This document shows, piece by piece, positions 7,058-15,134 of a stretch of DNA of 42,593 nucleotides. The notes beneath the pieces are model-generated. The model did not search any database, was not told the origin of the DNA, and saw only the letters and a list, made by a program, of their open reading frames with translations. How positions within the stretch are numbered: the first letter of the stretch is position 1; the number at the start of each line of letters is the position of its first letter. The DNA is from JBBIJR01 sp037445875. Its GTDB lineage: Bacteria; CLD3; SB21. Position numbers and translations under genes: made by a program. Where the stretch lies: the NCBI GenBank assembly GCA_037445875.1, contig JBBIJR010000026.1, forward strand, positions 1 through 42,593. Reading direction: 5' to 3'.

Positions 7058-8165
7058 ATGATGGAAATCTCGGACATTGAAAACCAGCTGGACCGGATAC
7101 GCAGAAAAATATCCGAAATGCGGGGGTATCTTTGACCTGGACAAGCGGGAAACTCGAATCGCCGAACTGGAACACCTGAGCGCGGCCTCCGACTTCTGGC
7201 ACGACAAACAGCGCGCCCAACAGGTCATGCAGGAAATGTCGGCCCAACGAGGGTGGGTAGACGGCTGGAAGAAAGTGGACGCGCAGTGTCAGGACCTGCA
7301 GATGCTCCTCGAGATCGCCGAAGAAGAGAAAGACGAGCCCACCCTCCAGTCCATCCGGACCGAACTCGACGAACTGGACCGTTCCCTGGCACAACTGGAG
7401 CTCCGAGCGTTTTTCACCAGCCCGGATGACCGCAAGAACGCAATTCTGACCATCCACCCGGGCGCGGGGGGAACGGAATCTCAAGACTGGGCAGAAATGC
7501 TCATGCGCATGTATCAGCGTTGGGCCAGTCAGCGGGGATTCAAGACGCAGGTTCTCGACCTCCTGGACGGAGACGGAGCCGGCATCAAGAGCGTGACCAT
7601 CGAAGTGTCGGGCGAATTTGCCTACGGACTCTTGAAGTGCGAAAGCGGCGTTCACCGCCTGGTCCGGATTTCGCCCTTTGATTCCAATGCTCGCCGTCAC
7701 ACGTCCTTTGCCAGTGTGTTCGCCATGCCCGAGGTGGACGAGTCCGAGGCCCATATCGAGGTCAACCCGGCAGATGTCAAAATGGACACGTATCGTTCGG
7801 GTGGCAAAGGCGGACAAAACGTTAATAAAGTTGAAACAGCGGTGCGGCTTACGCATGTACCCACGGGCATCGTAGTCGCTTGCCAGAGCGAGCGGTCCCA
7901 GTTCAAGAATCGGGAGATCGCGATGAAGCTTCTGATCTCGAAGCTCTATCAATTGCAGAAGAAGGCCGAACGCGAACGATTGGACAAGATTGAAAGTACC
8001 AAGACGGACATCGCATGGGGCAACCAGATTCGTTCCTATGTTTTTCATCCGTATAACCTCGTCAAAGACCATCGGACAGAGGTCGAAACCAGCGACGTAC
8101 AGGCCGTCATGGAAGGTGATATCGATCCCTTCATCCAGGCCTGTCTGAAGGAAAAGGTCGCATGA
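7058..8165 (+). CDS. prfB: Peptide chain release factor 2, expressed by programmed +1 frameshift
   Basis: RF2 ends translation at UGA and UAA codons. The first 25 codons (from ATG 7058; a second ATG follows at once, and AAAAGGA precedes it) end at an in-frame TGA (7133-7135). The body continues in the +1 frame from GAC 7134, giving a 368-aa product close to E. coli RF2 (365 aa). The codon-recognition tripeptide SPF (about residues 205-207) identifies RF2 rather than RF1, and GGQ (about 251-253, in SGGKGGQNVNK) is the peptidyl-tRNA hydrolysis motif. The shift site is almost identical to the classical one, so the gene should be autoregulated: low RF2 leaves UGA unread and favours shifting. Downstream genes hemN and argS are close and co-directional. 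Confidence 0.97.
7119..7136 (+). promoter_or_regulatory. RF2 programmed +1 frameshift site
   Basis: The sequence CGG GGG TAT CTT TGA C has all canonical elements: a Shine-Dalgarno-like GGGGG (7122-7126) three bases before the slippery CTT (7130-7132), then the poorly terminating TGA-C (7133-7136). After the shift CTT is followed by GAC (Asp). It provides feedback control of RF2 level. Confidence 0.95.
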
Positions 8166-8198
8166 AACGCACACGGTACTCCTGACCCGACTCTCCGA

Positions 8199-9584
8199 AT
8201 GCGGCAAGTCTCTGTAGACACCTTGATGAAGTACGACGTTCCCGGGCCTCGGTATACGAGCTATCCGACGGCACCGGATTGGAACGGACCGTTCGGTTGG
8301 CCGGAATACGATCGCTGTCTGGTCTCCCTGGCCGATCTCCGCTCCGACGTGCCGATTTCCATGTACGTGCACATCCCGTTCTGCCACCAACGATGCCTCT
8401 TTTGTGCGTGCAATGTCATCATCCGCAAAGACTACCGGGATGCGGAAGACTACGTGCGTTACGTCATCAAAGAGATCGGCTTCGTCCGAAATCGACTCGG
8501 TCATCAGAACAAGATCATCCAATTGCATTGGGGCGGAGGCACACCGACGTTCCTCTCGCCGGAACAGATCGAGCGCCTGTTCAAGGCGATCACCGCACAC
8601 TTTGAGATCCTGCCCGACTCCGAGGTCGCCATTGAGATCGACCCGTGCGTGACCAGCCGCGAGCAGCTGGATTTGCTCTGGCAACTCGGATTCAACCGGT
8701 TGAGTATGGGCGTTCAGGACTTCGATGAGGATACGCAGAAAGCGGTGCGGCGGATCCAGGGAGAAGATCTGACGGCCGACATGGTTCGCTACTGCCGGTC
8801 ACTGGGATTCGGCAGCATCAATCTCGACCTGATCTACGGCCTTCCGTATCAAACCGCCCGGCGTTTTGCCGATACCGTTCGGCGCGTTATTGCCATCTCG
8901 CCGGACCGGGTAGCAATGTTCAGCTTTGCGCATGTCCCATGGATTGTTCCCCACCAGAATCTCCTGCCGGGTGACCGGATGCCCGACACGCGCGAGAAGT
9001 TCGAGATCTTCCTCGAAGCACGCAGGCTGTTCATGGAGTCCGGTTACCAGAGCATCGGCATGGACCATTTTGCCAAACCCCGGGACTCAATGACCCGAGC
9101 TCTGGAGAAGAAGCAATTGCATCGCAATTTCATGGGTTACACGTTGAAACCCGCCGACAATCTGGTCGGTCTGGGGATGTCCTCCATCGGCTACGTGGCG
9201 CAGGCATTTGCCCAAAACGAAAAAGTCATCCGCAAGTATTTCAGGTTGCTTGATGCCGGCCAGTTGCCGGTTGTCAGGGGCTACCGTCTGGATGAAGACG
9301 ATGTGCGGCGCCAGTTCGTCATCATGTCGTTGATGTGCAATTTTGAAGTCTCTATCGAGGAATTCCAAAGGCGATTTGGCCTGTCCTTCCGCGAGTACTT
9401 TGCGGCAGAACTCCCCGATCTTCAACCGTTCGTCGAGGACGCGTTCCTGGAGTTTTCGGATCATGCCATCCGTGCTACGGAACTCGGATCACTGTTCATC
9501 CGCAATATTGCCATGGTTTTTGACAAGTTTCTGCGAATGAAGAAGCAGAAACACGAGCAATTGCGATATTCGAGGACGGTTTAA
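8199..9584 (+). CDS. hemN: Oxygen-independent coproporphyrinogen III oxidase (radical SAM)
   Basis: HemN oxidatively decarboxylates coproporphyrinogen III to protoporphyrinogen IX without oxygen, in anaerobic heme synthesis. The 461-aa length matches true HemN rather than the shorter HemW. The opening phrase PGPRYTSYPTAPDW and the radical-SAM motif C62-X3-C66-X2-C69 followed by A-C71 (FCHQRCLFCACN) are diagnostic, as are HWGGGTPTFLS (about 114-124), RLSMGVQDFD and the C-terminal GLGMSSIG. It lies 33 bases after prfB with no terminator between and no strong ribosome site, so it is probably translated from the prfB message. No other heme genes are adjacent. Confidence 0.96.
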   Translation: MRQVSVDTLMKYDVPGPRYTSYPTAPDWNGPFGWPEYDRCLVSLADLRSDVPISMYVHIPFCHQRCLFCACNVIIRKDYRDAEDYVRYVIKEIGFVRNRLGHQNKIIQLHWGGGTPTFLSPEQIERLFKAITAHFEILPDSEVAIEIDPCVTSREQLDLLWQLGFNRLSMGVQDFDEDTQKAVRRIQGEDLTADMVRYCRSLGFGSINLDLIYGLPYQTARRFADTVRRVIAISPDRVAMFSFAHVPWIVPHQNLLPGDRMPDTREKFEIFLEARRLFMESGYQSIGMDHFAKPRDSMTRALEKKQLHRNFMGYTLKPADNLVGLGMSSIGYVAQAFAQNEKVIRKYFRLLDAGQLPVVRGYRLDEDDVRRQFVIMSLMCNFEVSIEEFQRRFGLSFREYFAAELPDLQPFVEDAFLEFSDHAIRATELGSLFIRNIAMVFDKFLRMKKQKHEQLRYSRTV

Positions 9585-9596
9585 GGTCACGCTTAC

Positions 9597-9665
9597 ATGA
9601 CTCCACCACACACCGTTCGCCTCTCCGCAGCCGTACTGTTTTCACAGTTCGACACATCCGTATGA
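9597..9665 (+). CDS. Possible 22-aa leader ORF coupled to argS
   Basis: A short ATG ORF (MTPPHTVRLSAAVLFSQFDT plus two residues) ends in a TGA that overlaps the argS start as ATGA. argS itself has no visible Shine-Dalgarno sequence, whereas AAGG precedes this ORF by about ten bases. Translating it could therefore deliver ribosomes to argS. It has only one Arg codon, so it does not look like a classical arginine-attenuation peptide, and chance occurrence is quite possible. Confidence 0.3.
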   Translation: MTPPHTVRLSAAVLFSQFDTSV

Positions 9666-11356
9666 AATCGTACCTGTCGGCTCGCATCAAGGAGGCCTTG
9701 GACAGTTTAGGCATCCCGTTTGCCGGTGAAATCCCCTTCTCAGCGACCAAATCACGCCGGTTCGGCGATGTGGCCAGCAACATTGCCTTGCTCCTGGCAA
9801 AGAGTCAGCATACGAAGCCTTTTGAGCTTGCCCAAAGGATCCTGAGCCGGATCAGGCTGGATCCTTCCGTCGCATCCCGAGCGGAGGTGGCGGGAGCCGG
9901 TTTTATCAACTTCTTCTATCATCCCGCGTGGATTGCGTCTTCTCTTCGAACGGTCTTGTTATCGGGAGCCGCGTATGGGCGGCACGACACAGGCGGCGGT
10001 CAGCGGGTCAACGTGGAATTCGTCAGCGCCAATCCGACGGGCCCTCTGAGCATCGGCCACGGACGGCAAGCCGTCCTCGGGGACGTCCTGTGCCGGATAC
10101 TGGAAAACGCAGGCTACGCTGTCACGCGTGAATACTACTTCAACAATGCGGGCTTTCAGATGAAACGTCTCGGGGAATCCGTGCGTCTTCGATACCTCGA
10201 ATTACTCGGCGAGAAGATCGCGTTTCCCGATGATCTGTACGAGGGCGGCTACATTGTTGACATCGCACGCCGGATCGTGGACGATCATGGAGCCGAGTGG
10301 AGGGAGAGGGACCATCTGTCCTTCAAGGACGTAGCTGAACAGGTTCTCTTCGAGGCCATTAAAGACGTGCTGCGGCGGCTCGGCATACGCTTTGACGTCT
10401 TCTTCAATGAAGACAGCCTCTATCGGGATGGCCGCTTGGAGCGCCTGCTACACACGCTTGAAGAGAAAGGCTTGTCGTATACAAAGGACGGCGCCGTCTG
10501 GTTGAGGACGTCGGAATTCGACTACGAGCACGGGCCCAAGCCGGAGGTTGACAAGGTCATTGTCAAGGCGACCGGGGAACCCACTTACCGGTTGCCGGAC
10601 ATTGCTTATCATCTATCCAAGTTCGAGCGCGGGTTCGACCGGATCGTGGACATTTTCGGCGCCGATCACATTGCGGAATATCCAGACGTTCTTGCCACGC
10701 TGAAGGCTTTGGGCTGCAACACGTCCCATGTCACGGTACTGATCCACCAGTTCGTCACGCTCTCACGTGAGGGCGAGATACTGAAAATGTCGAAGCGCAA
10801 GGCCAATTTCGTCACCATAGACGAAATGCTGGATTTGCTGGGGCCCGATGTCTTTCGGTATTTCCTGGTCATGCGCAGCCACCACTCGCATCTGAATTTC
10901 GATGTAGAACTGGCGCAGAAGGAAACGATGGAGAATCCGGTTTTTTACGTTCAAAACGCTCATGCCCGTATCTGTTCGATCGAGTCGAAGGCCCGGTCGC
11001 GGGGCTACACGCTAGATCACCCGGACCGGGCCGATCTGTTGTTGCTGAAGGCAGACGAAGAACAAGATATCATTCTTAAGCTCCTGGAGTATCCCGACCT
11101 GACGGTGCGATTGGCCCAGGCTCTGGAGGTGCATCCACTGACAACCTACCTTGAGGAACTTGCTGGACTGTACCATCGGTATCAAACGGCCGGAAAGAAG
11201 AACGACGCCCTGCGGGTTGTCACGGCCGACGCGCCGCTGACCGCTGCCCGTCTGGCCCTCTGCCGGGCCGTCCGGACGGTTCTGGCCCATGGTCTTTCTG
11301 TTCTGGGCGTATCGGCTCCCACGTACATGACGCGCGATACGGAGGAAGGGGACTAA
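9662..11356 (+). CDS. argS: Arginyl-tRNA synthetase
   Basis: ArgS charges tRNA-Arg with arginine in the cytosol. The 564-aa length is typical. The N-terminal additional domain (about residues 1-110) contains RRFGDVASNIALLLAK. The class I HIGH-equivalent is SANPTGPLSIGHGR (His133), and the KMSKS-equivalent is K375-MSKR. The phrase DIFGADHIAEYPDVLATLKALG is the usual anticodon-side Rossmann continuation, and the C-terminal helical DALR-like anticodon-binding domain ends at MTRDTEEGD. The ATG lacks a good ribosome site and overlaps the stop of a 22-codon ORF. It sits between hemN and a PfkB-family kinase that has its own promoter. Confidence 0.97.
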   Translation: MKSYLSARIKEALDSLGIPFAGEIPFSATKSRRFGDVASNIALLLAKSQHTKPFELAQRILSRIRLDPSVASRAEVAGAGFINFFYHPAWIASSLRTVLLSGAAYGRHDTGGGQRVNVEFVSANPTGPLSIGHGRQAVLGDVLCRILENAGYAVTREYYFNNAGFQMKRLGESVRLRYLELLGEKIAFPDDLYEGGYIVDIARRIVDDHGAEWRERDHLSFKDVAEQVLFEAIKDVLRRLGIRFDVFFNEDSLYRDGRLERLLHTLEEKGLSYTKDGAVWLRTSEFDYEHGPKPEVDKVIVKATGEPTYRLPDIAYHLSKFERGFDRIVDIFGADHIAEYPDVLATLKALGCNTSHVTVLIHQFVTLSREGEILKMSKRKANFVTIDEMLDLLGPDVFRYFLVMRSHHSHLNFDVELAQKETMENPVFYVQNAHARICSIESKARSRGYTLDHPDRADLLLLKADEEQDIILKLLEYPDLTVRLAQALEVHPLTTYLEELAGLYHRYQTAGKKNDALRVVTADAPLTAARLALCRAVRTVLAHGLSVLGVSAPTYMTRDTEEGD

Positions 11357-11362
11357 ATGATG

Positions 11363-11391
11363 TTGACTTTCCATGCCCCGTTGTCTACATT
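11363..11391 (+). promoter_or_regulatory. Sigma-70-type promoter of the PfkB-kinase gene
   Basis: -35 TTGACT (11363-11368), a 17-base spacer and -10 TACATT (11386-11391), starting seven bases after the argS stop codon. The predicted transcript start near 11398 rules against translation from the TTG at 11401 and supports the TTG at 11437. Confidence 0.65.
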
Positions 11392-11436
11392 CATCCCGTT
11401 TTGGCAATTCGTCCACCTGTATTCGGGAGTCCGCTG

Positions 11437-12342
11437 TTGGACATACTAGCTGTCGGTTCGGTTGCGCTCGATTCGGTGGAGACGCCCTTTGGAAAAGTCG
11501 ACGAGGCGATCGGCGGATCCGCCACCTTTTTCAGTGCGGCCGCCAGCTATTTCGCTCCGGTCAAGCTGGTCGCTGTTGTCGGCCACGACTACCCTATGGA
11601 CCGGATAGAGTTCCTGCGGAAGCGCGGCGTCGATTTTGAAGGTCTGCAAATTGTGGAGGGAGAAACGTTCCGGTGGGCCGGACGCTACAACTACGATCTC
11701 AATCAGAGAGATACGATCTATACGCACCTGAATGTGTTTCAGGATTTCCGACCGGTCATTCCCGCATCTTACCGCCGCGCCCAGTACGTCTTTCTGGGCA
11801 ATATCGCCCCGGAACTACAGCTCGAAGTGCTCGAACAAGTCAAGAAGCCGAAACTGGTGGTACTGGACACCATGAACTTCTGGATAGAAGGCAGCCAGAA
11901 AGCTCTCCGCAGGGCCCTTGAACGAGTAGACATTTTTGTGTTAAACGATGCCGAGGCCCGGCAGTTGGCCAACGAGCCCAATTTGATCAAAGCGGCTCGG
12001 GCGATTTTCACCAAGGGTCCCAAAGCCCTGGTCATAAAGAAAGGCGAATACGGAGCATCCCTGATCACGCCGGACTTCCATTTCACCGTGCCGGCTTATC
12101 CGTTGGAAGAAGTTTACGACCCGACGGGTGCCGGCGACACGTTCGCGGGCGGCTTCGTCGGCTACCTTGCGAAATCGGATGATCTGACCCCTGACAATAT
12201 GCGTCGAGCAGTCGTGTACGGGAGCGCCATGGCATCCTTTTGTGTCCAGGACTTCAGCGTAAACGCCCTCGTCCATCTCGACGAGGCCTCCATCCGAACG
12301 CGCGTCCAGGCTTTCAAAGATCTGACCCACTTCTCCACCTGA
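11437..12342 (+). CDS. PfkB/ribokinase-family sugar kinase
   Basis: The roughly 301-aa protein belongs to the PfkB family, which phosphorylates sugars, nucleosides or similar alcohols with ATP. The two signatures are the N-terminal glycine patch EAIGGSATFFSAAA and the C-terminal DPTGAGDTFAGGFVGYLA containing the catalytic Asp and anion hole. The TTG start at 11437 is preceded by GGGAG at six bases; an upstream in-frame TTG at 11401 lies almost on the predicted transcription start. The substrate cannot be read from the sequence: the family includes ribokinase, adenosine kinase, fructokinase and ADP-heptose kinase relatives. The next gene, a PTS-type IIA protein 23 bases downstream, hints at carbon or phosphorylation signalling. 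Confidence 0.88.
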   Translation: MDILAVGSVALDSVETPFGKVDEAIGGSATFFSAAASYFAPVKLVAVVGHDYPMDRIEFLRKRGVDFEGLQIVEGETFRWAGRYNYDLNQRDTIYTHLNVFQDFRPVIPASYRRAQYVFLGNIAPELQLEVLEQVKKPKLVVLDTMNFWIEGSQKALRRALERVDIFVLNDAEARQLANEPNLIKAARAIFTKGPKALVIKKGEYGASLITPDFHFTVPAYPLEEVYDPTGAGDTFAGGFVGYLAKSDDLTPDNMRRAVVYGSAMASFCVQDFSVNALVHLDEASIRTRVQAFKDLTHFST

Positions 12343-12365
12343 GCGCCGGAACCACAAGGAGTCCC

Positions 12366-12845
12366 ATGAAACTTGCCGAGGTTCTCACCGAGTCGTTGAT
12401 CCGGATTCCGCTCCAGTCCGTCACCAAGGGCGAAATCATCCGAGAGTTGATTGATGTGCTGGATGTCTGCGGAAAGATTCTCGACAAGTCCAAGATTCTT
12501 CAGGCCGTACTGGAGCGGGAGCAGATGATGAGCACCGGTATCGGCAACAGCGTGGCTATCCCTCACGGCAAATCTTCGGGAGTACAGGATCTCGCCGTGG
12601 CCCTCGGCATCACGGACCATGACGTCAGCTTTGAGGCGTTGGACGGAAAACCGGTCCGTATCGTATTCATGCTGGTCGGGCCGGAAAAATCCTCCAGCGC
12701 GCACATCAAGATGCTGTCGCGCATTTCACGACTCCTCAATCAGGCCGCATTTCGCCGGAAGTTGATCGAGGCCCACAGTGCTCACGACGCGATGCGGATC
12801 ATTGTGGAGGAAGAGAAGTCTCTGGAGACGTCCGAGCTACGGTAG
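12366..12845 (+). CDS. PTS EIIA type-2 domain protein (PtsN/EIIA-Ntr-like)
   Basis: The 159-aa protein is a single EIIA domain of the fructose/mannitol-nitrogen type. These proteins accept phosphate from HPr or NPr on a histidine; free-standing versions act mainly as regulators of nitrogen, potassium or stress responses. The active histidine is His67 in SVAIPHGKS. Other conserved phrases are LESLI-like TESLIRIPLQS at the N-terminus and VRIVFMLVGPEKSSSAHIKMLSRISRLL. AAGGAGT precedes the ATG. No HPr or EI genes are in the window. The final nine bases overlap convergently with yhbY, so the two transcripts run into each other. Whether it is an orthologue of E. coli PtsN is not certain. Confidence 0.88.
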   Translation: MKLAEVLTESLIRIPLQSVTKGEIIRELIDVLDVCGKILDKSKILQAVLEREQMMSTGIGNSVAIPHGKSSGVQDLAVALGITDHDVSFEALDGKPVRIVFMLVGPEKSSSAHIKMLSRISRLLNQAAFRRKLIEAHSAHDAMRIIVEEEKSLETSELR

Positions 12846-13130
12846 GTCGATCCTGGGATCCTCGTCGTCACGCCGGTACAACAGGATCGTGTGTCCGAGC
12901 ACCTGTACCAACTCCGCTTTTACCCCCTCGGCAATTCCCTTCGCCACTTCTTCTTCTGTCAACGGACACCCCTTCTGTACCTTGATCTTGATCAGTTCCC
13001 GCGTATTGAAGGCCTGATACACCGACACGAAGGTGTGTTCGGTCAAACCTGCCTTTCCTATGAGAACGGTGGGTTTAAGACGATTGCCCAGTGAACGAAG
13101 GTGGCGTTTCTGTTTACCTGTGAGTTGCAT
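12837..13130 (-). CDS. yhbY: YhbY/CRM-domain RNA-binding protein
   Basis: This 97-aa single CRM (chloroplast RNA splicing and ribosome maturation) domain protein is the type that associates with pre-50S ribosomal subunits. Diagnostic phrases are LTGKQKRHLRSLGNRLKPTV, the GKAGLTEH loop, ELIKIKVQKGC and LGHTILLYRRDDE. It is the last gene of the minus-strand stress block and lies 33 bases after a membrane-protein gene. Its 3' end overlaps the PTS IIA gene by nine bases and no intrinsic terminator is visible there. Confidence 0.93.
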   Translation of the reverse strand: MQLTGKQKRHLRSLGNRLKPTVLIGKAGLTEHTFVSVYQAFNTRELIKIKVQKGCPLTEEEVAKGIAEGVKAELVQVLGHTILLYRRDDEDPRIDLP

Positions 13131-13163
13131 TCGTGCCCCCGGTATGGATGGAGTGGAACCAGG

Positions 13164-13733
13164 TCATTGCGATGGCGTCCGTCGCTTCAGCCATCCCACT
13201 GTGATCAAAACAACGCCTGACAGTACCAGTCCCAGCGGCCATCCCAGACGAAGTGCTGACTCGAAATCGTACGAGAACCTTAGGAGAGTGTTAAGAAGTC
13301 CAAGCATGCCCATACCGGTAATCAATGTTCCGGAAACGAGAGAAACCCAGCGGGCCGCGCCGGCCACAGAGTGAATCAGAAGGGCGAGCCCGAGTATGAC
13401 CAGATAGGCCGGCCACAGTGTTTCCAGGCGACGCACGCCCGCATTTGCGAGGATTGTGTTAAAGACGCCCGTCATCAGGAGGCAAGTGCCCAGAAAAAGC
13501 CGTCGTGTTCGGAACCTGATGGCAACCCCGATCGTCAATGCGCCCATCGCCGCGAAACCATAGGATTCAATCCACCTCCAATCGATTATGTCCGTATTCC
13601 ACAGCAATGCCCATACGCCTACCGCGACCAGCCACAAGCCGAGCACAAGTCTGCCGGTCGAGAATCGCTGACCGCCGCCTGTAGGGGATGATCCTTCGAA
13701 AGGTTCGATGTGTGTGGAAACCAGGAACGGCAT
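13164..13733 (-). CDS. Small multi-pass membrane protein (LiaF/DUF5668-like)
   Basis: This 189-aa protein starts at 13733, where AAAGGACG precedes the ATG; the longer open frame upstream only mirrors the PspC gene. After a hydrophilic N-terminus of about 30 residues there are about six hydrophobic segments, arranged as paired short helices (GLWLVAVGVWALLWN, AAMGALTIGVAIRF, LFLGTCLLMTGVF, LWPAYLVILGLALLI, and so on) with the last ending in GVVLITVGWLKRR. The pattern resembles the LiaF/DUF5668 membrane module often found with PspC proteins. It lies 14 bases after the second PspC gene, so it probably belongs to the same envelope-stress operon. The exact family is not certain. Confidence 0.75.
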   Translation of the reverse strand: MPFLVSTHIEPFEGSSPTGGGQRFSTGRLVLGLWLVAVGVWALLWNTDIIDWRWIESYGFAAMGALTIGVAIRFRTRRLFLGTCLLMTGVFNTILANAGVRRLETLWPAYLVILGLALLIHSVAGAARWVSLVSGTLITGMGMLGLLNTLLRFSYDFESALRLGWPLGLVLSGVVLITVGWLKRRTPSQ

Positions 13734-13747
13734 GAACGGCGTCCTTT

Positions 13748-14155
13748 CTACGCTTCCCCACCGCCTGATCCCCCCATGAGACGGTGCCCGAATTCGTCGG
13801 CTGCCAGCAACCCCACCGCGACATACGTAGCCACGCCGACCGGAACACTGACAAAAGTCACCAGGACCCAAAGCAGACGGATGATGGACACATCCACACC
13901 AAGCATCTCGCCAAGCCCCGCGCAGACTCCCCATATCTTCCTACGTGAATATACGCGCCTGAACGATCTCGCAGCCTCCGCTTCGGGGTCCGTTCCGCTG
14001 TACAGCCGGGAGCCACGCAGCACAGAAGCGATAAACACCGCGCCGGAAACTATCAACAGGACCGGCAAGACAACGTCCCATGGGATCGTCCTGACCAACC
14101 AGCGCAGGCGCAGAAACTCCATGTCATCAAGAAACATCACACTGCCCATCAACAC
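13748..14155 (-). CDS. Membrane protein with C-terminal PspC domain; start uncertain
   Basis: The clear part has two hydrophobic segments (GSVMFLDDMEFLRLRWLV region and VVLPVLLIVSGAVFIASVL) followed by a full PspC domain: RRKIWGVCAGLGEMLGVD, then a membrane helix ending TYVAVGLLAAD. PspC domains are found in envelope-stress regulators. GTG at 14155 has GGGGA nine bases upstream, and an ATG is available at 14149; either overlaps the preceding PspC gene by over 20 bases. The frame is open further upstream and reads SFSNLFWGTVLVLMG, typical of the DUF5668 helix that normally follows a PspC domain within one protein. This gene and the next may therefore be one gene split by a frameshift. Confidence 0.65.
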   Translation of the reverse strand: MLMGSVMFLDDMEFLRLRWLVRTIPWDVVLPVLLIVSGAVFIASVLRGSRLYSGTDPEAEAARSFRRVYSRRKIWGVCAGLGEMLGVDVSIIRLLWVLVTFVSVPVGVATYVAVGLLAADEFGHRLMGGSGGGEA

Positions 14156-14444
14156 CAGTACCGTTCCCCAGAACAGGTTGCTGAACGAGTGATGCCGTCC
14201 GGATCTCTTGCTCCTGCGAAGCGGACCCCTCGGAGGGCCGGATGCCTTCCCTGTTCTCCGGCACCAGGATCCATGACGCTGCATAGGCCAACAACCCGAG
14301 ACCGCCCGCAAACACGCTCACCACCCACAAAACACGAACGACGGTCGGATCGACATTGAAATACTCGGCCACACCCCCGCACACGCCGGCCACCCACCTG
14401 CTCTGACGTGACCTGAGCAATTGCTTTACAACACTTTCTTCCAT
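14127..14444 (-). CDS. PspC-domain protein
   Basis: This 105-aa protein (start at 14444, ATG preceded by GAGGAACGG) has a complete PspC domain at residues about 10-65: SRWVAGVCGGVAEYFNVDPT, then a membrane helix ending AAYSWILVP-like (YAASWILVPE). Such proteins dampen or sense envelope stress (phage-shock type response). The tail after about residue 75 is hydrophilic and low in recognisable features, while the overlapping frame encodes a convincing membrane helix. This suggests the last 25-30 codons may be out of frame relative to the ancestral protein. It is the first gene after a candidate ECF promoter. Confidence 0.8.
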   Translation of the reverse strand: MEESVVKQLLRSRQSRWVAGVCGGVAEYFNVDPTVVRVLWVVSVFAGGLGLLAYAASWILVPENREGIRPSEGSASQEQEIRTASLVQQPVLGNGTGVDGQCDVS

Positions 14445-14474
14445 AGATGAACCGTTCCTCGCGAACCTGACTAC

Positions 14475-14500
14475 TAGACGAGGAAACGGTGGGAAAGTTG
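14475..14500 (-). promoter_or_regulatory. Candidate ECF-sigma promoter upstream of the PspC genes
   Basis: On the minus strand CAACTTT (14500-14494) is followed by CGTCTA (14480-14475), with AAC and CGTC exactly 16 bases apart. This matches the AAC-N16-CGTC plan common to extracytoplasmic-function sigma promoters. The start of the first PspC gene lies about 30 bases downstream. No ECF sigma gene is in the window. Confidence 0.55.
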
Positions 14501-14534
14501 CGCGCACAGGCGGAGGAAAGAAGGAGCCGATCAG

Positions 14535-15107
14535 CTACCGGCTGACGATCACTTTCGCATGCCGGATTACCCGGTCGTTCAGAAAATAGCCTTTTTCATG
14601 TTCGTCGACCACGGTATGGGGCGCCGCTTCGGGAACTTCAATAACCATTAAGGCGTCGTGAAGGTTCGCGTCCAGCGGCTTGCCGATCGAATCCATGGCC
14701 TTCAGCCCCCGTCCCTCCAGCACCTTCATCAGCTTGCCATATATGATTTCATGTCCTTGCACGAACTGCTGCATCTTCGGGTCCTCCGGCGCCAGTTCCC
14801 GGGCGACCTTGAGGGCCCGCTCCATGTCGTCCACAACGGGCAACAGTTCAATAATCAGCTTTTCGCTCGCGTTTTGAGTGATTCCGGAGATCTCCCGCTG
14901 TATGCGCTTCTTATAATTCTCGAACTCGGCCAGTGCGCGAAGCAATTGGTCGTTGAGGAATGCAACTTCAGCGGCGAGGTCCTTCTCAGGCGCCTCCGCC
15001 CCTTCTGTAGACCGGATCGTCGTCTGCTCTTGTCCGTTGACTTCCTTGCCTTCCTTGGAGAATTCGTTCTGCAATGCAGGCTCGATGGATTCGTTATCTT
15101 CCTTCAA
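14535..15107 (-). CDS. grpE: GrpE nucleotide-exchange factor of DnaK
   Basis: GrpE releases ADP from DnaK and so drives the Hsp70 cycle. The 190-aa length is normal. A charged, low-complexity N-terminus (about residues 1-45) is followed by a long dimerisation helix (EVAFLNDQLLRALAEFENYKKR) and the beta-wing signature that ends the protein: GKPLDANLHDALM, HTVVDEHEKGYFLNDRVIRHAKVIV. The start is a TTG at 15107 with AGGAG six bases upstream. It follows hrcA by 27 bases, the usual hrcA-grpE order, but dnaK and dnaJ do not follow. Instead a PspC-type membrane stress group lies downstream with its own promoter. Confidence 0.97.
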   Translation of the reverse strand: MKEDNESIEPALQNEFSKEGKEVNGQEQTTIRSTEGAEAPEKDLAAEVAFLNDQLLRALAEFENYKKRIQREISGITQNASEKLIIELLPVVDDMERALKVARELAPEDPKMQQFVQGHEIIYGKLMKVLEGRGLKAMDSIGKPLDANLHDALMVIEVPEAAPHTVVDEHEKGYFLNDRVIRHAKVIVSR

Positions 15108-15134
15108 TTCTCACTCCTTTGTGGACGGTTACCG

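Noticed and set aside
6990..8684. Long minus-strand open frame of 564 codons opposite prfB-hemN
   Set aside because: It is the antisense shadow of two firmly identified genes; its translation has no recognisable domain.
13748..14311. Start of the second PspC gene at ATG 14311
   Set aside because: The first 35 codons from there are antisense-like, basic and low in domain character, and overlap the well-defined PspC domain of the upstream gene in another frame.
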